From positions 372,001 to 436,000 of the forward strand of contig NZ_LQZQ01000045.1 in the NCBI RefSeq assembly GCF_001593005.1: a stretch of DNA of 64,000 nucleotides. Direction: 5' to 3'. This document shows positions 51,612 to 60,826 of this stretch, piece by piece. This DNA comes from Roseivirga ehrenbergii. GTDB taxonomy: Bacteria > Bacteroidota > Bacteroidia > Cytophagales > Cyclobacteriaceae. The notes under the pieces were generated by a model. It searched no databases. It saw nothing but the letters and a program-made list of their open reading frames with translations, and was not told the origin of the DNA. Both the position numbers and the translations under genes were made by a program. Each line of letters opens with the position of its first letter. Positions within the stretch are counted from its first letter, which is position 1.

Positions 51612-54153
51612 GCGCTAACAATTCCTTGTTCATCTGAATAAGCGTAGGAAGCAATTCATGCGCTGTTTCAAGCATTTTTTCGTGTTTACCTAACTGATGA
51701 TAAACTTCAATGCTTTTTAGTGTTTCGGAAATTGGAGTATGGTTTATGCTGTCATAAGTTTGCACCATTTTATGGGCCGTATTGGCCAAAAGCACTAGGT
51801 TTTTAGATTCAAGAAATTGATTGAAGTCAGTAACGTTTTTATGATTACTTCGGATTAACTCTCTCACCAAATCAGCCAACAATTCCTCGTCATCGCCTGA
51901 AAACTGTTTAATACGGTCGAAATTAAATTTTGTCGTTACGGAATCGGGATTGTTTTGCGTATTATTATTTGCACTGTTAGAATGATGAAGCATGTCTTTC
52001 AGGATTTGGTCAATGGCTAGTTCTTGATAAGGCTTTGTAAGCACAGCCGAAAAACCCATTTTTTCAAACTCTTTCAATTGTTGGGGCAGAGAATGGGCTG
52101 TTACAGCAACTATAGGTAGTTCATTATTAATTTTACTCACTTCTTTTAGTATTTCTATACCGCTCAATTGGGGCATATTAATGTCGGTGAGAATAAGCTG
52201 TATGGATTGATGTTCATTTCTAATATAAGCCAAAGCTTCGGTTCCAGATTCAAAAACGGTTAATCTATTTACTTTAGGCTGAAGTATGGTTTTGAGCAAA
52301 GTGGCGTTCCAATGATCGTCTTCAATAATTACTACATGTATATTGGCTATATCTGTTGATAAGTTTTCTGAGTGCAGTTTCTGTGCCTTTACAATATGCT
52401 TTTGGTACGGTAATTTTAGTTTAAGGGTGAAAGTAGTTTCCTGATTTGGATGGCTTTCAACGCTTATTTTGCCCTTCATTGCTTCCACCAATTTTTTTAC
52501 AATGGCCAAGCCCAAACCGGTGCCACCATATTGCTTGGTCACAGAGGCATCTTCTTGCTCGAAAGAATTGAAAATACCTTTAAGCTTGTCAGGAGCTATT
52601 CCTTTTCCGCTGTCCTTAACCCTTATGGTTAAGTCATATTTATCATGCTTTTTTTGGGCAGAAACCTGTAAGGCCACTTGGCCTCGATGGGTGAACTTAA
52701 CAGCATTAGACAGCAGATTAATCAATATTTGCTTTATCCTAAATTCATCTCCAATCAAATCAATGTGTTGTAATTCAGGGTCATACGAAACCAGAAAATT
52801 CAATTCCTTTTCTTGGCATTGCAAGGCATAAATATCTTCCATTTGATTAACCAAATCTGGAATAAAAAATGGCTTTTTCTGTAGGCTTATCTTTCCCGAA
52901 TCTAGCTTCGAAAAGTCGAGAATATCATTCACGAGCGTCATTAAATATTCTGTACTTTCCGAAAGTGCGTTGGAATATTTTCGTTGGGTTTCATTCAGTT
53001 TGGTGTTCTTTATAAGGTCTGAAAAACCAAGGATACTGTTTAGCGGGTTTCTTATTTCGTGGCTCATATTGGCCAAAAACTCTTCTTTTATTTTGGCCAA
53101 TCGATTTGCTTTGTTCTTTTCTAATTCTAACCTTTTACTTAAGTAGTAAGAGTTTGTCAAATCTTTGCCAATGGCGACTAAGAAAAATCCTCCAAGTCCG
53201 ATTCCTAAAATGCCAATAATGAGTACAGCAAAGGTAGAATCACGAGAAATCTGATAACTCTCTTGTCTTTTTTTTGCGGAAAGTTGTTGCTCATAAGTCT
53301 GTAGCTGCTGAATTATTTCATCAATTTCAGCTCGTAAACGCATGTCTTGTCGCAGTAGATTTAATTCCTTAGAAGAAAGGTTGTATTGACTTCTGAACTC
53401 TTGATTTGCCACCTGCTGAAGGATTTCTTTCACTTTAAGCAACATGCTGTCTGGGTTATAATTCACCAAGGTGAGCGTGTCGATAACCACTTCTGTTGTG
53501 CGAAGTGTATCATTTTGAACTGTAGTAATGGTGTCCACTCGAATGTTTTTGGCTCCAAAAAGACGTTTGACACCTTCCCATAAACCTGGTTCTTTATATT
53601 CAGTTTCTACCAAATCTTGCTTAATCGTAGGCTTTGTTTCTTCTGTGGTTTTAATTTTGGCGAGCACTTTTGATTCAGTACTTGCACTGTCTACTGTAGA
53701 TTCTGTAATTTTTTCGAGGGCCTCATTGCTGAAATTCTTGGTTTGCCTATTCTTTTTGGTGAGTAAGAAGTCGCTTAGATAATTGAGTTTTTGAAGAAAA
53801 AGTATTTCTAGTGAATCTATTCTCTGTATCTGAAGACTATCTTGAGTCATTCTCTTTTTTAGCTCATCAATACTGAGTTGTGTTTGCTTTATTTCATTCT
53901 GATACGCTGTATAGGCGTTATCGTCATTGGATAAGATATAATACTGAATATAGTTTTCAGCTTTAGTTATGCCCTGAATGGTTTTCTGAATAAGAGGAGT
54001 TTTCTCATCAGGTTGAGAAAGTAGGTTAATGGAATGACTGAGCTTTTGATAGCTTTCATAGCTCCAATAAATTCCACCTCCAATCACCAGAATAATGATA
54101 ATGAAGGTTACCCATACTTTCTTCTTAATACTAAAATCGGAAGATGTATTCAT
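51589..54153 (-). CDS. Hybrid sensor histidine kinase with REC and Hpt domains
   Basis: 854 residues. Two transmembrane helices (about 13-29 and 307-328) enclose a ~275-residue, largely helical sensor region. HisKA follows with phospho-His365 in ANMSHEIRNPLNS, then HATPase (NLLSNAVKFTHRG, GIAPDKLKG, GGTGLGLAIVKKL). A REC domain spans about 600-720 (LILTDINMPQLSG) and an Hpt domain closes the protein (LANTAHKMVQTYDSI). A full His-Asp-His relay is therefore in one chain, ending on a separate REC, most likely that of the convergent NtrC-type regulator. Confidence 0.93.
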   Translation of the reverse strand: MNTSSDFSIKKKVWVTFIIIILVIGGGIYWSYESYQKLSHSINLLSQPDEKTPLIQKTIQGITKAENYIQYYILSNDDNAYTAYQNEIKQTQLSIDELKKRMTQDSLQIQRIDSLEILFLQKLNYLSDFLLTKKNRQTKNFSNEALEKITESTVDSASTESKVLAKIKTTEETKPTIKQDLVETEYKEPGLWEGVKRLFGAKNIRVDTITTVQNDTLRTTEVVIDTLTLVNYNPDSMLLKVKEILQQVANQEFRSQYNLSSKELNLLRQDMRLRAEIDEIIQQLQTYEQQLSAKKRQESYQISRDSTFAVLIIGILGIGLGGFFLVAIGKDLTNSYYLSKRLELEKNKANRLAKIKEEFLANMSHEIRNPLNSILGFSDLIKNTKLNETQRKYSNALSESTEYLMTLVNDILDFSKLDSGKISLQKKPFFIPDLVNQMEDIYALQCQEKELNFLVSYDPELQHIDLIGDEFRIKQILINLLSNAVKFTHRGQVALQVSAQKKHDKYDLTIRVKDSGKGIAPDKLKGIFNSFEQEDASVTKQYGGTGLGLAIVKKLVEAMKGKISVESHPNQETTFTLKLKLPYQKHIVKAQKLHSENLSTDIANIHVVIIEDDHWNATLLKTILQPKVNRLTVFESGTEALAYIRNEHQSIQLILTDINMPQLSGIEILKEVSKINNELPIVAVTAHSLPQQLKEFEKMGFSAVLTKPYQELAIDQILKDMLHHSNSANNNTQNNPDSVTTKFNFDRIKQFSGDDEELLADLVRELIRSNHKNVTDFNQFLESKNLVLLANTAHKMVQTYDSINHTPISETLKSIEVYHQLGKHEKMLETAHELLPTLIQMNKELLALKSQCYT

Positions 54154-54281
54154 ATGCTATAAACCCATTTTCTCCCTAATGTTCTTGAAGCTCAAATAAA
54201 ATCTGTTAAAATTATCAGTATATGGATTTTACAACTCATATACACTTGGGGGTGTCTATATGAATGTTTACCAATTGAACT

Positions 54282-54659
54282 ATGAAAAAGCTACTAGTTG
54301 CAGTCATCCTGATTCCCTTGTTTTTTTGTTACTGTGAGAATTCAGATGAAGAGGCTTTAGTTTATTTGATGGTAAAGAATGAGGCAACGCTACCTTTAGA
54401 TGAGGTAACCATTTATTTAGGTGGATATGTCCACACGTATGGAACGGTTGGTAGCCTAGAGTCTTCAAATGTACGCCCATTTAAGAATACTTATATAGCA
54501 GATTCCATTACATTTAAATACGATTCTCAGTCAGCTGTTATTAAGCCAAATAATGCCCTTGTTCAATGGATTGGCGTGGAAATGGGGGCGACATATCAAT
54601 ATGTGATTAGCTTAGATGAAAATGAAAATTTTCAATTTAGTGTAACTCAAACAAAGTAA
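54282..54659 (+). CDS. Small hypothetical lipoprotein
   Basis: 125 residues starting with a lipoprotein-type signal (MKKLLVAVILIPLFFCYC; lipidated Cys16 or Cys18). The mature part is a short beta-rich domain (LPLDEVTIYLGGYVHTYGTV, ATYQYVISLDENENFQF). Family not recognised. It lies between two minus-strand genes and ends in a bidirectional terminator. Confidence 0.65.
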   Translation: MKKLLVAVILIPLFFCYCENSDEEALVYLMVKNEATLPLDEVTIYLGGYVHTYGTVGSLESSNVRPFKNTYIADSITFKYDSQSAVIKPNNALVQWIGVEMGATYQYVISLDENENFQFSVTQTK

Positions 54660-54673
54660 TCCGAACCAAAAGA

Positions 54674-54706
54674 AAAAGGCCACTCAAAAATATTGAATGG
54701 CCTTTT
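54674..54706. terminator. Bidirectional intrinsic terminator
   Basis: AAAAGGCCA (54674-54682) pairs with TGGCCTTTT (54698-54706), with a further TCAA/TTGA step inside; it serves the lipoprotein gene on the plus strand and the propeller gene on the minus strand. Confidence 0.8.
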
Positions 54707-54729
54707 CGCTAAATAAACTATACTAATCT

Positions 54730-57700
54730 TTATTCAAAGTCCTTGAAGAAACTCAAATCGGCTTTGTCATAAGCGGCTTTAAATTTAGGCCATGCAGTAT
54801 TGAAAAACTCATTCGTTTTCTCTTCTGTTAGCTTTATCATTTGCTCTGCTTTTCTTACTGCATTTCTTTCTGTTTCACCAGGGGCTCCCATACGAGAGTT
54901 GTTGTATCTTCTGGCTTCCTGAATATAGTTATTTGCAGTTGTAAAACGCTCTCTTACTACGGCTTGTCCTCTTTCTCCAGGTACGCCAATAGTAAGTTTT
55001 CTAACTGGTAAGAAACTCTCTTTTACTTCTTCAACAGCCTTTTTCAAATCCTTCACTTTGTCAGCATCAACGTTTTTCATTTGCGCTTCTACTTTCTCAA
55101 TGATTTCGTTCGCAGATCTAACCTTGTTTGTGATTTCAGCAAAAGACTGAGACATTTTCAGTACTTGATCCTCAAAAGCTTTATTGGCTTGTAGCTCAGA
55201 CATGCTGATTTCCATTCTTGGGTCAAGGTGTACTTTCACCATTTTAGAAACCTGCTGATCACCAAACTCTAACACTATTTTGTAAGTGCCTGGCAGGGCC
55301 GATCCAGCAGATTGCTCACGGTCTTGTCCTCCGCCACCGAAGCCACCAAATCTACCTCCACCGCCAGAGAATTCAACTGGGTAAGGGTTTCTTCTATCTA
55401 AATTCCAAGATATGGTATTGATTTCTCCTTTCTTAATATTTGAAGTTCTAGTTCTAACGGTATCGCCACTAGCATTTAGAACAATCATTCTCACTCTAGT
55501 AGGCAGCTTCTTTTCAGGAGTTTCTGTTGTTTCAGCTTCTTTGCTATTACGCTTTCTACGTGATGATTTGTCATCTACAGCCTCTTCTTTTTTGGCGTCA
55601 TCTCTTACCCAGAACTTCACGTTAGCAGAGCTTAAATATTTGTTTTCACCTTCGAATGGGCCACCATCAGCAGGGAAACGCATCCCTGGAGGCTGACGGT
55701 AAGTCATCTGATATGCATCAGCTACATCAAACATTATGATGTCAGAATTTTTCACCGTTTCAACTCCTTTAGCAGCAAACTCTCTCAAAGGTCTTAAGTC
55801 GTCAAGAATATAGAACGCTCTACCGAAAGTACCGATTACTAAATCATCTTCTCTTTCTTGCCAAGCCAAGTCCATAGTTGAAGCATTTGGATAACCGTGG
55901 TTCCATTTGTTCCAGTTTTGAGCTTTATCGAAACTTACGTACAAACCATTTTCAGTACCTAAGAAAATCAAATTAGGCTCTCTTTCGTCTTGAAGAATAG
56001 AAAGTGTGTAACCAAATACATCGTTATCATCTACAATTCTGGTCCAAGTTTGACCATAGTCTGTAGTGTGATATGCATAAGCAGTAAAGTTATTTCTTCT
56101 GTAATCATTAGCAATTACGAAGGCTTCACCCGCATTATGATGTGATGCTTTGATCTGCGGAATCCAACTACCTGCAGGTAAACTAGGAAGTTTAGCCGCT
56201 ACATTAGTCCAAGTTTTTCCTTTGTCTTTGGTTACCTGTACATTTCCGTCATCAGTACCAGCCCAAATTACATTTTTGTCGAGTGGGCTAGGAGCTATGG
56301 CAATAATAGTAGTGTGATTTTCAGCACCAGTTGCGTCTAGCGTTAAACCACCACTTTCGTTTTGCTTTTGTTTTTCAGGGTCATTCGTAGATAAATCTGG
56401 AGAAATGATTGTCCAGTCATCTCCTCTGTTTGTGCTATAATGAACAAACTGAGACCCAAAATATACAGCGTTTGAATTGTGCGGATCAACGGCTACTGGT
56501 GAGTTCCAGTTGAATCGAAGGCTTGTAGCAGTATCTGGTGCTGTTGGCTGAATGGTCTTAGTATAGCCGCTTACTTTGTCGTAGCGTGTAACACTTCCTT
56601 GCTGCGACATAGTGTAACCATACCTTGAGTCACCTGGAATTGGAGCAACGTCAAAACCGTCACCAAAGCTTAGTTCTTGCCAGTCGTGGTTTCTGATTCC
56701 TGCACGGTTAAAGACATATGCAGGCCCAACCCATGAACCGTTGTCTTGCATTCCACCATACACATTGTAAGGCATTTCGTTATCTACATTTACATGGTAG
56801 AATTGACCCACAGGAAGTTTTTCAGTGAACCTCCATGTTTTAGCCATATCACGCGTAATGTTCAAACCTCCATCATTACCGTCAATCATGTAAGAAGGAT
56901 CTTCTGGGTGAATCCACCATGCATGGTGATCTGGGTGAACCCCAGAGTAAGGAATGATTTCTTCCCAAGACTTTCCGCCATCTTCAGACCTAGAAACCCT
57001 AGAGAAAAGGCTGTATATTCTGTTTTCGTTTTTAGTATCTACAAAGATGTCAGCATAATAGAATGGACGATCTCCAATGTTTTGAGTGTTGGCAGAAGCT
57101 GCTCTTAGTTCCCAAGTGTTACCTCCATCGGTAGAACGATAAAGACCATTGGCCTTTGATTCGATCATGGCATAAACATAATCAGGTCTGCTTCGTGAAA
57201 TCGCCAAACCAATTCTACCATAATCGCCTTTTGGTAATCCTTTTTCTCCAGTTAGATTTTTGAAAGTGTCTCCACCATCGTTAGTCACATAAAGTCCTGA
57301 ACCTGGGCCGCCAGATTTGAAGAACCAAGGCCATCTTTTGTGTTCCCACATGGCAACAAAGATCTTGTTTGGGTTAGAAGGGTCAGCCACCATATCGGCC
57401 ACACCAGTAAGGCTATTTGTATAAAGTATTTTCTCCCAAGTCTTTCCGCCATCTTTGGTTCTGAAAAGGCCTCTTTCTTCGTGTTCGCCCCAAGGAGAAC
57501 CGATTGCGCCAACATAAACAATATTAGGATTATCTGGGTGAATGTAGATTCTGTGGATGTTACGGGTTTTTTCTAGCCCCATCAAATCCCAAGTTTCACC
57601 ACCATCTATAGAACGGTAAACGCCATATCCACCGCTCACAGAGTTACGCGGATTTCCTTCACCTGTTCCAACCCAAATAATGTCTGGATTTTTCTGGTAA

Positions 57701-58014
57701 ATAGAAATGGCACCAATTCCAAGCACGGCTTCATCGTCAAAAAGAGGCTCCCAGTTAAGGCCACCACCAGTTGAACGCCATAAACCACCTGATGCAGCTC
57801 CTGCATAGATGATCTCAGGATTACTTTCCACTACATCAATGGCCGTGATTCTGCCACTCATAGCAGCTGGTCCGATGCTCCTGGCTTTCATGTCTTTGAA
57901 AAGATCCATGTCTACTTTTTGGCCATAGACCAAAGCAGAGAGTAGCATGAATGTTAGACCCAAAATCGATCTGATTTTTGAAGGCCTAAATAGCTTTAAA
58001 TGCTGAATACTCAT
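54730..58014 (-). CDS. Large secreted Asp-box (BNR/VPS10-like) beta-propeller protein
   Basis: 1094 residues. After a signal peptide (LGLTFMLLSALVYG, about residues 18-31), at least six Asp-box motifs of the form S-x-D-G-G-x-T/S-W occur (RSIDGGETWDLM, RTKDGGKTWEK, RSTDGGNTWEL, RSEDGGKSWEE), as in sortilin/VPS10 and 'glycosyl hydrolase' annotations. A Gly-rich linker (GGGGRFGGFGGGG) near residue 890 leads to a beta domain, and the last ~150 residues are helical and charged. These proteins are common in Bacteroidota; a catalytic activity is not established. Confidence 0.85.
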   Translation of the reverse strand: MSIQHLKLFRPSKIRSILGLTFMLLSALVYGQKVDMDLFKDMKARSIGPAAMSGRITAIDVVESNPEIIYAGAASGGLWRSTGGGLNWEPLFDDEAVLGIGAISIYQKNPDIIWVGTGEGNPRNSVSGGYGVYRSIDGGETWDLMGLEKTRNIHRIYIHPDNPNIVYVGAIGSPWGEHEERGLFRTKDGGKTWEKILYTNSLTGVADMVADPSNPNKIFVAMWEHKRWPWFFKSGGPGSGLYVTNDGGDTFKNLTGEKGLPKGDYGRIGLAISRSRPDYVYAMIESKANGLYRSTDGGNTWELRAASANTQNIGDRPFYYADIFVDTKNENRIYSLFSRVSRSEDGGKSWEEIIPYSGVHPDHHAWWIHPEDPSYMIDGNDGGLNITRDMAKTWRFTEKLPVGQFYHVNVDNEMPYNVYGGMQDNGSWVGPAYVFNRAGIRNHDWQELSFGDGFDVAPIPGDSRYGYTMSQQGSVTRYDKVSGYTKTIQPTAPDTATSLRFNWNSPVAVDPHNSNAVYFGSQFVHYSTNRGDDWTIISPDLSTNDPEKQKQNESGGLTLDATGAENHTTIIAIAPSPLDKNVIWAGTDDGNVQVTKDKGKTWTNVAAKLPSLPAGSWIPQIKASHHNAGEAFVIANDYRRNNFTAYAYHTTDYGQTWTRIVDDNDVFGYTLSILQDEREPNLIFLGTENGLYVSFDKAQNWNKWNHGYPNASTMDLAWQEREDDLVIGTFGRAFYILDDLRPLREFAAKGVETVKNSDIIMFDVADAYQMTYRQPPGMRFPADGGPFEGENKYLSSANVKFWVRDDAKKEEAVDDKSSRRKRNSKEAETTETPEKKLPTRVRMIVLNASGDTVRTRTSNIKKGEINTISWNLDRRNPYPVEFSGGGGRFGGFGGGGQDREQSAGSALPGTYKIVLEFGDQQVSKMVKVHLDPRMEISMSELQANKAFEDQVLKMSQSFAEITNKVRSANEIIEKVEAQMKNVDADKVKDLKKAVEEVKESFLPVRKLTIGVPGERGQAVVRERFTTANNYIQEARRYNNSRMGAPGETERNAVRKAEQMIKLTEEKTNEFFNTAWPKFKAAYDKADLSFFKDFE

Positions 58015-58128
58015 TAAGTTGTTGATTTGATTGAAAATGAAATTTTGACAATTTAAACCAAGAACTTAAAAACCGAAATTCAATTCGTAAGAACGCAAAC
58101 AATGCTGTATGAATGGTTAGTATTTCAA

Positions 58129-58806
58129 TTACCATTCACTTATCAGAAGCTTAATACCTAATCCGAAATTTAGGTGATCGAAACGTGATTTTTTCACGGT
58201 CAAATCATACACTTCATCGGTTTTGTTGTAACTCACGCTTTGTGGGGTTAGGTACTCTACAGTAGAGGATTTAATGGCTTTTATGTTAAAGTCTAAGCTT
58301 AAAAACTCGTTGATAAAAACTTCTAAACCACCACCCAAGCCGTAGTTCATGGCAAAGTCATCAATGTCTCTAACTACATCCCATTGTTCTTGCAATGGGC
58401 CATCTCTGAAATGAGCCGTAGTGGCAATGTAACTAAAGCCTCCAAAGAAGTCAGCATAGGGTTGAAGGCCTTCTGAAACCGGTGGCTTAATCCTGATGAG
58501 TCCGAGCATATAGGCCATTTCATTATTTCTTCTGATTCTGACATCACCTAAATCATCACCATGCCATCCATCTCGAACTTCGGAACCATAACGAGTTACT
58601 CCGAGCATGCCGCCCAAGTGAATAGGAGAGCCGTTGATTTGAAAAGCGATATCTGAACTGATACCGCCACCCCAGATTTCGGGAGCGTCTTTTTTTAGGT
58701 CGCCCATAGGGGCAAAGCCATTTAGGCTTAAACCGAAAGTAGATTGACCTTTAGAAAAAACAGGGAAAAAGAGAAGTAATGCAGGTATTAAAAAGTATTT
58801 TGACAT
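58129..58806 (-). CDS. Outer-membrane beta-barrel protein (OmpW/OMP_b-brl type)
   Basis: 225 residues with a signal peptide (ALLLFFPVFSKGQS) and alternating amphipathic strands (LGGMLGVTRYG, MAYMLGLIRIK, YADFFGGFSYI, FDHLNFGLGIKLLI). Length and pattern fit an 8-strand barrel. Function unknown. It is divergent from the S24 regulator gene, sharing a 127-bp intergenic region with a GGCACAT inverted pair. Confidence 0.78.
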   Translation of the reverse strand: MSKYFLIPALLLFFPVFSKGQSTFGLSLNGFAPMGDLKKDAPEIWGGGISSDIAFQINGSPIHLGGMLGVTRYGSEVRDGWHGDDLGDVRIRRNNEMAYMLGLIRIKPPVSEGLQPYADFFGGFSYIATTAHFRDGPLQEQWDVVRDIDDFAMNYGLGGGLEVFINEFLSLDFNIKAIKSSTVEYLTPQSVSYNKTDEVYDLTVKKSRFDHLNFGLGIKLLISEW

Positions 58807-58844
58807 GTTGTTGGTTGTTTTGACTGCTGTTTTCTATACCAATA

Positions 58845-58895
58845 ATGTGCCAAAAAAACGCACCACAACCAATGCTAAAATATTTTGAGGCACAT
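58845..58895. promoter_or_regulatory. Inverted ATGTGCC / GGCACAT pair in the S24-regulator promoter region
   Basis: ATGTGCC at 58845-58851 and its reverse complement GGCACAT at 58889-58895 flank 37 bp. The right half lies inside the promoter spacer of the S24 regulator gene, a position suited to repression. Confidence 0.4.
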
Positions 58896-58916
58896 CTAAA
58901 ATAATTAGTATTTTTG
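58884..58916 (+). promoter_or_regulatory. Sigma-A promoter of the S24 regulator gene
   Basis: TTTG at 58884-58887, 21-bp spacer, TATTTTTG at 58909-58916, matching the Bacteroidota TTTG / TAnnTTTG consensus. Transcription would start a few bases before the ATG at 58934, giving a very short leader. Confidence 0.55.
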
Positions 58917-58933
58917 GTTTCAAAATCTTTGAC

Positions 58934-59737
58934 ATGAGTATAGTTTCAGAAAACATAAAGCACCTTAGAAAACTTAAAAATTGGACACAAGGCGATTTTG
59001 CAGAAAAAATCGACATTAAGCGATCGCTAGTTGGGGCTTATGAAGAAGGCAGGGCAGACCCTAGGCTGAATAACTTGCTGAATATGTCAAAGGTATTTAA
59101 GGTGCCCGTAGATTTTCTAATATCGAAAGATCTTTCGAGCCTCAGTGAAGAGCAAATCTTGAAATTATCAGCGCCAAGAAAGCCGTCTTCAAAAGTGCTT
59201 TCTATTACAGTGGATAAAAATAACGAGGAATTAATTGACCTGATTCCTCAAAAGGCTTCTGCTGGTTACCTGAACGGTTATGCAGACCCAGAGTATTTGG
59301 AAGAACTTCCTAAGTTTCAGTTACCAAATTTACCAAAGTCGGGTACTTACCGTGCTTTTGAAATCACGGGTGATTCTATGCTTCCGTTAAGGCCAGGCAC
59401 GATTGTGATTGGTAAGTACTTGGAAGATGTGACGGATATTAAAAACGGACGCTGTTATGTTATTCTTTCCAAGGAAGAAGGAGTGGTGTATAAACGTGTT
59501 TTCGATTATACGCTGGAAAATGGAAAGCTATTTTTGGTGTCGGATAATAAAGCTTATTCGCCTTACGACATTCCGGTAAGTGATGTTATTGAAATTTGGG
59601 AAGCAAAAGCTTACTTGAGCATGGATTTACCCGATTATTCTGATGACACCATGGACTTTGAGCAATTGAAGAGTATTGTTTTAGATCTTCAACAAGAGGT
59701 AATTAAGTTGAAAGATCATCATCCAAGGTTGAATTAA
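58934..59737 (+). CDS. XRE-type regulator with LexA-like S24 peptidase domain
   Basis: 267 residues. The N-terminal helix-turn-helix (KHLRKLKNWTQGDFAEKIDIKRSLVGAYEEGRADPR) is of the XRE/Cro type. The C-terminal S24 domain has Ser148 in ITGDSMLP and Lys187 in VVYKRVF, the catalytic pair of LexA/CI, and a candidate Ala110-Gly111 cleavage bond in KASAGYLNG. A coiled tail follows. It could therefore be inactivated by self-cleavage under DNA-damage or other stress; the trigger is inferred. Overlapping repeats in its own promoter suggest autoregulation and control of the divergent barrel gene. Confidence 0.88.
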   Translation: MSIVSENIKHLRKLKNWTQGDFAEKIDIKRSLVGAYEEGRADPRLNNLLNMSKVFKVPVDFLISKDLSSLSEEQILKLSAPRKPSSKVLSITVDKNNEELIDLIPQKASAGYLNGYADPEYLEELPKFQLPNLPKSGTYRAFEITGDSMLPLRPGTIVIGKYLEDVTDIKNGRCYVILSKEEGVVYKRVFDYTLENGKLFLVSDNKAYSPYDIPVSDVIEIWEAKAYLSMDLPDYSDDTMDFEQLKSIVLDLQQEVIKLKDHHPRLN

Positions 59738-60807
59738 GGTTTTTCAATTTTAAGTTTTTCGTAAAGAGCTATTCTATCGGTTTTTTCTGAAGCAGTTCTA
59801 GTTAATGCATCAATCAAAAATAACTCATTTGGTTTATAGTACTTGGTCAAGGAGGATTCTATGACCGATTTAAGTGTTTCAATTGTACTACCATGTTTCT
59901 TTACAATTGCCGCCACATAGGTTTCGCCAAGTTGCGGATGCGTTTTCTTTAAAAGGACTACTTCAGTAGCTAATAACTGACTAAGTTGGTTTTCTAGTTG
60001 ATCAAGGTGTATTTTTATTCCCCCAGAATTAATTACAAAATCGGCCCTTCCCAACCATTTAAACTGCCTTCCTTTGAGCTCCACTACATCATTGGTTTGA
60101 ATCCATTCGTTAAGTGTTACATCCGCTTTTATACGTAAGCAATCACGGTAATCTGTTTCTACCGAAACACCATCCAATACTGTATAATGGTCGCTTTTGT
60201 TGGCTCCATTTATAGGCTTGAGGGCAATATGCGAGACGGTTTCCGTCATGCCATAAGTACTGAAAACCTTTGTGGAGAGTGATTGTATTTCTTTTTCCAA
60301 TTGAGCACTAATTGGAGCGCCACCTACAATAATGCTTTCAATGTTATTGAGTTGCTTTCTTCCTTTGTCAGTCTTCAACATGCGTTCAAGCTGAAGAGGA
60401 ACCAGTGCGGCAAAAGAGAACTTTTGGTCTGCTTCCAAATATTCTTCAGGATTTGAACTTGGGGGAACCAACGTAAGATTCCAATCAAATTCCATAGCCC
60501 TCACTAACATCATTTTACCACCAATAAATTCAGGGTTGATGCATAGTAATGCTGAAATGTCTTTTTCGAGGTTTAGCGTTTTGGCGGTTCTTTTAGCACT
60601 AGCAATCATTTGTGCTCTTGAGATGTATATGGTTTTAGGTTTCCCAGTAGAACCGGATGTTTCTTGGGCAAAAGTCTGCTTGCCAGTGTGCCATTCATTT
60701 ATGAACTTAGTTGCCGAAATATAGGCTTGGTCGTGGCTTGATTCTTGCGCTAAAATCAATTTTGAAAAATAACTTTTTGTACCATTCCATATCAAACTGC
60801 CGCTCAT
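59734..60807 (-). CDS. menE: O-succinylbenzoate-CoA ligase-like AMP-forming enzyme
   Basis: 357 residues, short for the acyl-adenylate superfamily as is common for Bacteroidota MenE. The ATP loop ETSGSTGKPKTI, the adenylate motif FSTYGMTETVSHI and the hinge region LGRADFVINSGGIKI are present. It activates o-succinylbenzoate in menaquinone synthesis. menD and menF lie 1.1 kb further along on the same strand, with one unrelated plus-strand gene between. It overlaps the S24 regulator's 3' end by 4 bp (convergent). Confidence 0.87.
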   Translation of the reverse strand: MSGSLIWNGTKSYFSKLILAQESSHDQAYISATKFINEWHTGKQTFAQETSGSTGKPKTIYISRAQMIASAKRTAKTLNLEKDISALLCINPEFIGGKMMLVRAMEFDWNLTLVPPSSNPEEYLEADQKFSFAALVPLQLERMLKTDKGRKQLNNIESIIVGGAPISAQLEKEIQSLSTKVFSTYGMTETVSHIALKPINGANKSDHYTVLDGVSVETDYRDCLRIKADVTLNEWIQTNDVVELKGRQFKWLGRADFVINSGGIKIHLDQLENQLSQLLATEVVLLKKTHPQLGETYVAAIVKKHGSTIETLKSVIESSLTKYYKPNELFLIDALTRTASEKTDRIALYEKLKIEKP

Positions 60808-60826
60808 AGACCAATTTTAGTTCATT

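Noticed and set aside
52469-53782. Plus-strand ORFs inside the hybrid kinase gene
   Set aside because: Antisense shadows; the kinase motifs on the minus strand are continuous and complete.
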